From Sphaerolaimus hirsutus (lineage: Eukaryota; Nematoda; Chromadorea; Monhysterida; Sphaerolaimidae), in contig OZ038457.1 in the NCBI GenBank assembly GCA_964036195.1, positions 11,063,147 through 11,127,146 of the forward strand: 64,000 nt of DNA. The letters run 5' to 3'. The position numbers were made by a program, and so were the translations under genes. Of the stretch, positions 47,301 through 56,254 are shown one piece after another; positions within the stretch are counted from its first letter, which is position 1; each line of letters begins with the position of its first letter. The notes beneath the pieces were generated by a model. The model did no database searches and was not told where the DNA came from. It saw only the letters and a program-made list of their open reading frames with translations.

Positions 47301-50300
47301 GCACCCCCTGGGGACCACCCCAACATGGCACCCCCTTAGGACCCCCCTGCAAAAAAAAATATAGCACCCCCCTGAGGACCACCAAAAAATGGCACCCCTG
47401 GTGACCACCCAAAAAATGGCACCCTATGTGGACCCCCTTGAAATGGCACCCCCATATGTACCTCCAGAAAATGGCACCCCCTGGAGACCCCCCAAAAATG
47501 GCACCCCATGGGGACCCCCTCTAAATCCTGTAAACACAGCCCCTAGTTTGGAAACTCCTGTAAACTCAGCCCCTAATTTGGAAACTCCTATAAACTCAGC
47601 CCCTAACTTGCAAACTCTCGTAAACTCAGCCCCTAACTTGCAAACTCCCATAAACTCAGCCACTTATTTGTAAGCTCCCATAAACTCAGCCTCTAATTTG
47701 AAAACTCCCATAAACTCAGCCCCCAATTTTGGAAACTCCTGTAAACTCAACCCATAATTTGGAAACTGCTGTAAACTCAGCCCTAATTTGGATACTCCAA
47801 TAAACTCAGCCCCTAATTTAGAAACTCCCATAAACTCAGCCCCTAATTTGGAAACTCCCTTAAAATCAGCCCCTAATTTGGAAACTCCCATAAACTCAGC
47901 CCCTAATTTGGAAACTCCCGTAAACTCATTTTCAGGTTTATGGTAATGTAGTGTGAAAATGGTATGAATATTTCAAAAAATCACTATCATCAATCCACAA
48001 ATGCATCAATTCACAATTTTCAATTTTTTAGCCCCAAGGGTTAGACTTAAAAGGTTATGGTAATGTAGAGTAGAAATGGAGTGCACATCTCAAATCACTG
48101 CAATAAAAGACCCACAAACGCATCATTTCACAAATTGAAAGTTTTTGTGCCCAGGGGTTCATTATCAGGGTTTTAGTAATGTGGTGTCAAAATGGAGTGC
48201 ATATTTGAAATCGCTACAATCAGAAACCCACAAACACATCATTTTATGATTTGAAAATTTTTGGCCCTGGGGGTTCATTTTCAGGGTTATGGTAATGTAG
48301 TGTCAAAATGAAGTGCATATTTCAAATCAAGGCAATCAAAAAGCCACAAATGCATCATTTCACAATTTCTAATTTATTAGCCCCATGGGTTCAATTTAAG
48401 GCTTACAGTAATGTAGAGTTGAAATTGAGTCATTTCAAATCAGTGCAATAAGAAACCTGCAAAATGCATCATTTTACAAATAGAAATTTTTGGGTCTAGG
48501 GGTTCAATTTCAGAGTTTTAGTAATGTAGTGTCAAAATGGAGTGCATATTTGAAATCGCTACAATCAGAAACCCACAAATGCATCATTTTATGATTTGAA
48601 AGTTTTTGGCTTAGGGGGTTCATTTTTATGGTTATGGTAATGTAGTGTCAAAATGAAGTGCATATTTCAAATGAGTGCAATCAGAAACCTGAAAATGAAT
48701 GATTTCACAAATTGAAAGTTTTTGGCTCCAGAGGTTCATTTTCAGGGTTATGGTTATGTAGTTTTCAGGGTTATGTAGTGTCAAAATGGATTGCATATTT
48801 CAAATCAGTGCAATTAGAAACCCACATCGAATCATTTCACAATTTCTAATTTTTTAAGCCCTGGGCATATTTGAAATAGCTACACTCTGAAACCCACAAA
48901 TCCATCATTTTATGGTTTGAAAGTTTTTGGCCCAGGGGGTTCATTTTTAGGGTTATGGTAATGTAGTGTCAAAATGAAGTGCATATTTCAAATGAGTGCT
49001 ATCAGAAACCCGAAAATGCATCATTTCTCAAATTGAAAGTATTTGGCCCCATGGGTTCATTTTTAGGGTTATGGTAATGTAGTGTCAAAATGGAGTGCAT
49101 ATATCAAATTGGTGCAATCATAGACCCAAATTTGAAATCAGTGCAATCAGAAACCCAAAAATGAATGATTTCACAAATTGAAAGTTTTTGGCTCCAGAGG
49201 TTCATTTTCAGGGTTATGGTTATGTAGTTTTCAGGGTTATGTAGTGTCAAAACGGAGTGCATATTTCAAATCAGTGCAATTAGAAACCCACATTGAATCA
49301 TTTCACAATTTCAAATTTTTTAAGCCCTGGGCATATTTGAAATCACTACACTCAGAAACTCACAAATCCATCATTTTATGATTTGAAAGTTTTTGGCCCA
49401 GGGGGTTCATTTTAGGGTTATGGTAATGTAGTGTCAAAATGAAGTGCATATTTCAGATGAGTGCAATCAGAAACCCGAAAATGCATCATTTCTCAAATTG
49501 AAAGTATTTAACCCCATGGGTCCATTTTGAGGGTTATGGTAATGTAGTGTCAAAATGGAGTGCATATATCAAATCAGTGCAATCAGAAACCCAAATTTGA
49601 AATCAGTGCAATCAGAAACCCAAAAATGCATCATTTCACAAATTGAAATTTTTTGGCCCCAGTGGTTCATTTTCAGGGTTATGGTAATGTAGTGTCAAAA
49701 TGAAGTGCATATTTCAAATGAGTGCAATCAGAAACCTGAAAATGCATCATTTCTCAAATTGAAAGTATTTGGCCCCAGTGGTTCATTTTCAGGGTTATGG
49801 TAATGTAGTGTCAAAATGGAGTGCATTATATATCAAATCAGTGCAATTAGAAACCCACAATGCATCATTTCACAATTTGAAAATTTTGGCCCCATTTTGG
49901 GTTCAATTTCAGGGTTATTGTAATGTACTGTCAGAATGGAGTGCATATTTCAAATCATTGTAATCAGTAACCCACAAATGCATTATATCACAATTTATAT
50001 TTTTTAGCCCCGGGGGCCTCACTTAAGGATTATGGTAATGTTATTGTTAACTCCCATAAACTCAGCCCCTAATTTGGCAAACACCCATCAACTCAACTCC
50101 CATAAACTCAGCCTCTAATTTTTAAACTTGTGTCAACAGCCCCTTATCTTTAAACTTCTGTCAACTCAACCCTAATTTATCAACACCCATCAACTCAACC
50201 CTGAATTGTAAACTCAGCCCCTAAAAACTCAAGTCAACCCCCTATACATGTGCAATTGCATTCTTGGGAAGCAACTTTGCCATCTACTAACTAGGGTTCA

Positions 50301-52429
50301 AACGATATCACTTTTCGATATCGATATTCGATATTCGATATTTTTTCAAAATTTTCGATATCGATATTCGATATTCGATATTTTTTCAAAATTTTCGATA
50401 TCGATATTCGATATTCGATAGTTTTTCGAAATTTTCGATATCGATATTCGATACGATATGGACCCTCGATATCGATATTCGATATTCGATACTAAAAAAT
50501 GGTCGATATTCGATATCGATATTTTTGATATTTTCGATATTCGATATTTAGCTTTTGGTATAGCAAGGCATATTTCAAGCAGCATGTTGTATTTTCATAT
50601 GGTTGCAAACATGGTTGATTATCTCTTACTGATAAGTACAATTGATTTTAACAAGGTTTACAATGGTCAGAATGAAAAAATCGAAGAAAAAACATGACAA
50701 ATCAAATTGTATCAGACAAACAAAAATTGGTAGATATAACAATTCATACTTATAACCCTATTGTTTAAGGGCATGTTGCAAAAAAGCAGCATATCAGCAT
50801 TTTCTGGCTTCAAATATGAGGTAGGTAGTTCAGTAGGTATGTGGCCAAACCAAATACAAGAAATGTGGAGTAAGCACTCCAACAAAGATAACATTAAATA
50901 CTTTACTTTTACTCATCAACTTAGATACTATAAGCAAATCAAATTAATCACAAATATCTCAAAACAAAAATAATAACTTAATTAAGGACATTATACAGGT
51001 TCGATTTATCGAAAATATGGTCGATATTCGATATCGATATTCGATATTTTTTCAAAATTTTCGATATCGATATTCGATATTCGATATTTTTTCAAAATTT
51101 TCGATATCGATATTCGATATTCGATATTTTTTCAAAATTTTCGATATCGATATTCGATATTCGATATTAAAAAATGGTCGATATCCGATATTCGATATTC
51201 GATACGATATATCGTTTGAACCCTACTACTAACCCTGTTTGTCAAGATTGTGGATCGTGTTTGTAAAGGGCATTTGTACTAATAAATAGTGACTGCATTG
51301 TGTGCAAAAACACACACGAATCGGGCACAATGAGGCCTGTGATTGTGCCTCCTATCTTTTGCATTGAAGCATCCTTAGCGTGCAGTTCTTTCGAAATTGT
51401 ATAGGTGGAGATAAGCCATGACATGTTAGTGTAGTATATAATATCCAGTCAATGTGCCTCCATATAGTTGTACAGTGTGAAATATCACTTAAAATGAATT
51501 AGCCTTCTATTGTTACCTAATTTAAACACTATTCCATGGCCAACTTCACTTGAAGTCACAAACATTCAACAAAAGCTGATATATGTATTAAGTCAACATA
51601 AAACAGATATTTTTGACAGAAATCACCACTTATAACGATATCCCATGGCTCCACAGCCATTCTGTGACTATATATAACACCACAAATTGCTGTCACCTGT
51701 CTGATATACCTGTTATACTCATAACCATATCTGAGAGCTTTTAAAAAACCCACTAAAAACAGTTTTTCCATCCCTAGTGCGCAGACAGATATCTCTAACC
51801 TGTTCCCACATTTTGATTCCTGCCTCCAATGAAAAAAATACTCCATTCAATTCAGCGCCGCTGCTGTCTCTTCTTTCTAGTCCATCGACTCCGCACAGGT
51901 GCCTTGGTCGATTCCGAAACGTTCAGAACGTTCGAACGCTGAACGCAAATTTCAGCGTGCAAAAACGTTCGAACGCTGAACGCAAATTTCAGCGTGTGGT
52001 GCGGCAATGACCCCCCACACACTATTTGACATTTACATCAAATGTCAACTGGTTCGTATCCCAATTCCAAGCTTGCATTTGAACTTCGTTCGTTGGCTTG
52101 TCAGCAAACTTTGAATTGGGATCGGAACCAGTTGAAATTTGGTATCGATGTCAACTAGTGTGTCTGGGCCCATTGAGCCTTGATATTTAGAACACATCGC
52201 TTCCAACCAAACAAAAACCTCGCACTTCGCAGAGGTGGCGCGCACGCGTCTGCGCGAGCCCGGCAACAAGTACACGGGCCTGTTCCAGTGCTGGCGCCTG
52301 GTCGTCAGGGAGGAGGGCGTGGCCGCGCTGTACAGGGGCCTGTTCGTGCATCTGCTGCGCACGGTGCCCAACACGGCCATCACCATGGCCACCTACGAGC
52401 TGGTGCTGCACGTGCTACTGCCCGGATGA
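41382..52429 (+). CDS. SLC25A36: Mitochondrial pyrimidine-nucleotide carrier (SLC25A33/36, Rim2 type)
   Basis: Inner-mitochondrial-membrane carrier; in this family it exchanges pyrimidine nucleotides for mitochondrial DNA/RNA synthesis. Exons: 41382-41419, 41699-41868, 42876-43032, 43390-43568, 43868-44013, 44493-44601, 44866-45066, 52233-52429; phases close to 398 aa and TGA. All three carrier signatures are present: PLEVVKVRL (residue 25), PVWLVKTRL (191; Trp in the signature is typical of this subfamily) and PHEVARTRL (332). Other landmarks: [68 protein letters not shown]. Hydrophilic inserts follow repeat 1 (residues about 35-105) and precede repeat 3 (about 267-310, Ser/Asp/Asn-rich), longer than in human. 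The ATG at 41382 gives [13 protein letters not shown], matching the family N-terminus. Confidence 0.92.
42207..42275 (+). other. SLC25A36: Candidate cassette exon of the carrier gene
   Basis: Acceptor TATTTTTCAG, 69 nt, donor GTTGGC. Phase 1 in and phase 1 out, so inclusion adds 23 residues ([17 protein letters not shown] within) without a frameshift, in the variable insert after repeat 1. No homology; optional status is inferred. Confidence 0.4.
42434..42682 (+). mobile_element. T2 element
   Basis: TATACTCCGGTTACTTTACA to TGTTCGCCGAGTATA, colinear with 3272-3511. It lies in the carrier intron before exon 3. Confidence 0.8.
43054..43165. mobile_element. GGCGCC-word sequence
   Basis: TAGTGGTGGAGAAGCGCCGG then GGCGCCATGGCGCGG words, in carrier intron 43033-43389. 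The right end is lost in a G-run and ATCTATCT repeat. Confidence 0.5.
44039..44192. mobile_element. Short GGGATC-word element
   Basis: TGGGGTTCAAACGCGATCCC to CTCGATCCCGTTTGAACCCTA. CGATCCCGA words fill it. It starts 25 bp after the donor of carrier exon 5. Confidence 0.65.
45190..45365. repeat. Decayed GGGATC-word arm
   Basis: GATCCCGAATCCC-type words without a clear TAGGGTTCAAAC end; next to the palindrome at 45400. Confidence 0.45.
45400..45728. mobile_element. 330-bp near-perfect palindrome
   Basis: AACCTATGGTCACTTGAGTT and its complement bound it. Arms pair through AGGTAGCCCTAACATTTG and CACCCCCCAGCTGTACCCCC, with a loop of only about 14 bp near 45560. Confidence 0.85.
46069..46480 (+). 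mobile_element. TACCG-word element, left part
   Basis: It begins TAGGGTGGCAGAATTTACCG, then repeated TACCGTACCGTACCGCATTT words to 46225. The core GCGCGCAAGCGCGCGAATTTC (46311) matches the cores of 24176 and 57670 elements, followed by R6-like GTGCTTCAAGATGCTC. No right end is identified before the MITE at 46498. Confidence 0.6.
46498..46966. mobile_element. 469-bp MITE
   Basis: TIRs of about 60 bp: AGCAGGATTCTCTCTGACCT with TTGTGGTTCTCTACAATTAA, mirrored at the right end. AT-rich non-coding interior. Confidence 0.8.
46990..47530. repeat. Minisatellite, about 27-bp unit (AAAATGGCACCCCCTGGGGA)
   Basis: About 20 diverged tandem units of AAAATGGCACCCCCTGGGGA plus CCCCCC. It produces spurious Gly/Pro-rich open frames on both strands. 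Confidence 0.9.
47531..47935. repeat. Minisatellite, about 30-bp unit (AAACTCAGCCCCTAATTTGG)
   Basis: About 13 tandem units of TAAACTCAGCCCCTAATTTG plus GAAACTCCCA. A short second block recurs at 50048-50240. Confidence 0.9.
47936..50047. repeat. Satellite array, roughly 110-125-bp unit
   Basis: About 17 units built from GGTTATGGTAATGTAGTGTC, AAAATGGAGTGCATATTTCA, AATCAGTGCAATCAGAAACC and GCATCATTTCACAAATTGAA. Some units are compound, suggesting higher-order duplication (48710-48980 resembles 49190-49450). Confidence 0.9.
50292..51225. mobile_element. hAT-type element with CGATATCG-word arms, perfect 8-bp TSD
   Basis: Ends TAGGGTTCAAACGATATC and ATATCGTTTGAACCCTA. Flanks 50284-50291 and 51226-51233 are both CTACTAAC. 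Arms (50315-50555, 51005-51210) are TTCGATATCGATATTCGATA words. The 450-bp AT-rich core has no recognised frame. It has the same terminal 12 bp as the GGGATC element at 30550. Confidence 0.92.
51430..51776. repeat. R6 repeat with a word-type terminus
   Basis: CAATGTGCCTCCATATAGTT, CACCACTTATAACGATATCC and GCTCCACAGCC are the R6 order. It ends AAAACAGTTTTTCCATCCCTA, a TAGGGATGG terminus with G/T words, so it is the inner and right part of a relative of 24176-25541. Confidence 0.65.
51915..51995. repeat. GAACGTTCGAACGCTGAAC word cluster
   Basis: CGTTCGAACGCTGAACGCAA occurs twice with self-complementary AACGTT and TTCGAA. Short; no ends defined. Confidence 0.45.
52009..52171. mobile_element. 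MITE, second copy of the 17428 family
   Basis: CCCCCCACACACTATTTGAC to GATGTCAACTAGTGTGTCTG, with AACTGGTTC/GAACCAGTTG inner pairs as in 17428-17590. Confidence 0.8.
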
Positions 52430-53847
52430 GTGTACATACCGTGTGCCATTGAATTGCCTGCAGATTTTACCGCGCCATTGTCGCGATTTGTTGTTTCCGT
52501 ATGCTTATTTAGGTGCCTATATGGGGGACGCGGGTACACCGATTTTGGGATATGAACGAGTTCTGCGGATTTCGCGGACGTACCCGGGACTTCTTCACGG
52601 GGGTGGTAGTTTACAGAGCCCAAGAATGGGGGTGGGTGGGTGGGTGGCGCCCTCCAGAAAATATAGACTCCTGTAGTAAGGGCATATACCGCTGTATAAT
52701 GTCTGTATTGTATATAAACTTCTTTACATACTTACGCGGCGACAGGGACTCAATTTAGTTATCTAAGTAGAGACAGCTGCTAAAAATGCCGTTGGTGTAA
52801 TATCAATATGCGCGCTGGCGCGCAAACTGCAAAACATTGTTACATGGTACCGGAAATTATATTTCCTTCCATTCGTATCTCCCACCCCGGAACGTGCGTG
52901 AGGCGCCCCCCCCCCGGGTACGTCCTTGGTAGATTTATTCATTTCCTCAAAAGCTTGCCGGTGTACTTAGCTTACCGCACTGCCTGATTCCCCCAATTTA
53001 CACGACGTTTACTTGTTGCTGTTGCTTCGGACTGTTTTTCCTCTGATATTTATTCTGTTGCATTCATTTGATTGTTATACCTTTTTCTGTATTGCGAATG
53101 TGCCAAATGCTCCACATTTGCAGGGAAAAATGAGGGTATACATAGGGCCTTCCTGGCTTCTGTTTACAACCGGCACCTCTTGATAATGTCTCGAATTTAC
53201 CTGGATGTTACTCATCATATCGCATACACTACTTCACTAAAATTTTTCCATGACCACTCAGTGTGAAGTTCATTGTGAAAATCATCTAAAATTTTCAAAC
53301 ATTTGATTTTTTGAGGTAAATCATATGTGCATTTTCTCTATTTTATTGGTCACTCTAGAATACTACACTTTTCACTCCAACTGATTTTCGTGAAGTAGTA
53401 ACAGTCACACTAATATATCGTTAATGTGTCTATGAATATGTTTGTGGTATGCAGATTGAATCTAGAGTAAAAAAAATCGGTGAACTTCTAATGTATGTGA
53501 TGCTAATGTAAATGGTACAGTCTATGATGGCTTGAGAGGGCAGGGTGGAATAAGGGTGGCATGTGCCTTTGTTGTGGTGGCAGCCGCGGCTGCAACAACA
53601 AAGGCACAATGACAACGATGATACCGGTGCTGTGGTAAGTGCACTTGCCCTCCACTCACCGCTGCGTCCGCAAGTGCACTTACACTCCCCTCCCCCCCCC
53701 CCCCCTGCCGCTGCTGCGCTCGCTTGCACAACTTGTCGGTGAACGATGTGGTGCACTAAATTCTGCCACACTAGCCCGCAGTTCGCTCAATCGGTGCTGC
53801 TTGGACAACTGCAGGGCGCGATGCCTAACAGGCGCCAATCCTAGACC

Positions 53848-53946
53848 CTGTAAAATGTCAAACGTCATGCAAAGTGTCAAAAGTCATGGAAATGCCCTGC
53901 AAAATGGCAACTCGGTTTGACATTTCACAGGTCTTTTTACAGGGTC
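53848..53946. mobile_element. AAATGTCA-word foldback with AGACCCTGTA ends
   Basis: TAGACCCTGTAAAATGTCAA to TTTTTACAGGGTCTGG; the same ends and words as 12489-12656. Confidence 0.65.
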
Positions 53947-54225
53947 TGGGAGTGCCCCCAGAACTCTAGTTACCTAGTCAACTTTTTTGACTTTTATCGG
54001 TTCAAAGCGGCAACCTGTTGATTGTCTACCAGTCCAACTTTCTTCCGCGTAGAATGTTTTCATGTTTTGTGTTTTGTTCCCGCCCACCCAACCTGTTGCA
54101 GGCAATTCAGGCCATCGCTGTCTAGTGGGTTACTAATTGGGGACTCGAAAATGTTATAGTCTCCCAATTAACATGTGACTGGCCTGACTGCAATTTTCAC
54201 GGCTGCAAGTCAACTTTTCGAATTT

Positions 54226-54700
54226 TGGTCAACGCCAGTCCCGCAAGTTGAAAAGTAACTTTTGACTTTGCTCTTGACTTTAACTTGACTCTTGACTTTG
54301 TCATATGCAGAACTGGCACCTGGGGCGGTTCCGAAGTATCAATTGTGTATCTAAATCTTGTTTTTTTCGTATCCAAATCTTATCTTCAACTATTGGATAC
54401 ACATCTGACACTTTGTGACTGCTCCCTGGTGCCGTTTCCGCATGTGGCAAAGTCAAGACTGAAGTTAAAAGTCAAGAGTAAGGTATACTCGGCGGACACT
54501 ATACTCTACAAAGTACAAACAGATAGGACTTGTGTCTTTGGCCGGCAAACGGCCAGCCGAAAACTTATGGAAGACGTGATGGCGAGAGATGATGATGGCG
54601 ACGAAAGTGATGACGTCATGATTGAGTGTTTCCTCCGGGAAAATGTACGGTGTAATGTCATCCGAGTGTAATTACTTGTCAACTTGCGGGACTGGTAGCA
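54226..54700. mobile_element. Composite AAAGTCAAGAG-word element
   Basis: Outer ends GCCAGTCCCGCAAGTTGA and TCAACTTGCGGGACTGG are inverted. Inner ends GAACTGGCACC and GGTGCCGTTTCCGCATG recall the 20475 family. A T4-like fragment (GGCGGACACTATACTCTACA, TGATGACGTCATGATTGAGT) lies at 54483-54660. Confidence 0.55.
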
Positions 54701-54950
54701 CATGATGAAGCGGAAGTGTTCTTAAATAAACTTTTCGAAAATCACCGCTCTTCGGAATTTTATTTGAAGCCCTGTGCCAAGTAATGCATCTAGCAGCTGC
54801 TGCGCATGCTGATTGCTATGGTCAAATGATTGAACGTATGACATCAAATGTTTTGCTCAAACTATACCTTGCCCGTATTGTAGTTATGATACTGCTCAAC
54901 ATTACTGATCAGTTTGCTTATAATGGAGCAACATTACCAACAGAATATCT

Positions 54951-55320
54951 ACCGTATTACCTCTAATTATCCCTCCTCGAATTAACCCCCCCCTCGAATT
55001 AACCCCCCCTCGAATGACCCCCCTCAAAATGGGCTGGGGAAATAATAACCCCCCTTCGGAATGATGTACATTATGTATGTTACTGCTAATTTGCATTGCA
55101 GCTACACAGACTAGTTTGTGTAGCTATCCACGTTTTTATGTCCAAATATACCCTGTTTGGACACATTTATTACCTGTTTTGGGTACGCAAATGCCTACTT
55201 TTTACTACGATCCTTACTAAAATTTCTGACGAAATAATAAAAAAACCTGGAATTAACCCCCCTCAAATTTTGCTGGCGAAATAATAAACCCCCATGGGGG
55301 TATTTCGAGGTAATACGGTA
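54951..55320. mobile_element. T1 element
   Basis: ACCGTATTACCTCTAATTAT to TTTCGAGGTAATACGGTA; the interior resembles 62034 and 62669. Confidence 0.8.
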
Positions 55321-55515
55321 TCTGGATAACACCAAAAATTTATCAAAAAAATATGAATTGCGAAAATTTAGATGAGAAAATATTTTCTACCTATTTATGC
55401 CGTCCTATTTATATACCTAGTTTCCAAAACATGTAAAAATAATGAAAATAGGGTGTTGGTGTTATATAGTTGGTGTTACACTAAATCTAAACATTTTCTA
55501 AATATTTAACATTTA

Positions 55516-55858
55516 CCGTAAATCCCCGAAAAAGTCCCCGGGGGAGTTATTTTTTCGTCAGAATTTTTTGAGGGGGGAGTTAATCGAGAGGAGGAGTTTT
55601 CGTCAGAATATTAGGTACATTGCATGATCAAAAAATTGTATGAATGGGGTTAAATTCAACCATTTTTAATGCAATGGAATCAATGCTGGTGAACAAAGCT
55701 GCAAACGAATACGTTCAGTTTAATGTACACAGATTACATTAACAGGTTTTTTTTACATGTACGCCGTTCCTACCCATAAAGTAGGGGGAGTTAATCGAGG
55801 GGGAGTTATTTTTTCCTCAGTCAGCTAACAGGAGGGAGTTATTCGAGAGGGGGGCTTG
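55516..55858. mobile_element. T1-like element, right end decayed
   Basis: ACCGTAAATCCCCGAAAAAG, then GGGGGGAGTTAATCGAG units; the right side ends in GGAGTTATTCGAGAGGGG. Confidence 0.5.
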
Positions 55859-56254
55859 TTCGTTTTTTTTTACGTTGACCCAGGTATTTTCAAAGTATTT
55901 TACGCTTTTAGTATAAATACTCAAATTTTCAAAAATGTATTTTTACTTACGTTTTCCAAAAATACTAGCATTCTAACAACTCTGCCTCAAGCTGACCATC
56001 TTTCAAAAATTGCTCTGATGAATCATGAATTGAATTTCTAGCAAATAAATGTTTTACGTTTGTTTACTGTAGATAGCAATCCGCGTGCAGACCCCAGACT
56101 ACGCCGTATTGTCACATTATGGTGCAATGTTGTTATTGACGCTTTTGCCTGAATTTATTTTCACACGGTTTATTTTGTTTTCACTCAGATGCTGCTCAAA
56201 GGCTTGTCTATTAATTATCTACACACTTTTTGAGCTGCTTGCTCGCTAGTAAAA

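Larger units (their letters stand above)
52430..56254. other. Intergenic region between the carrier and the phosphatase
   Basis: It holds two adjacent short hairpins (53556-53608, 53635-53683), an AAATGTCA-word element, a composite inverted element (54226-54700) and T1 copies. 52530-52650 has a GGGGGTGGGTGGG run of hAT-end type. No exon was supported. Confidence 0.5.

Noticed and set aside
47092-47891. Gly/Pro-rich open frames on both strands (for example [12 protein letters not shown])
   Set aside because: These are translations of the 27-bp and 30-bp minisatellites.
47936-50047. Regular repeats as a CRISPR array
   Set aside because: Units are head-to-tail without unique spacers, the host is a eukaryote, and no cas genes are present; it is a satellite.
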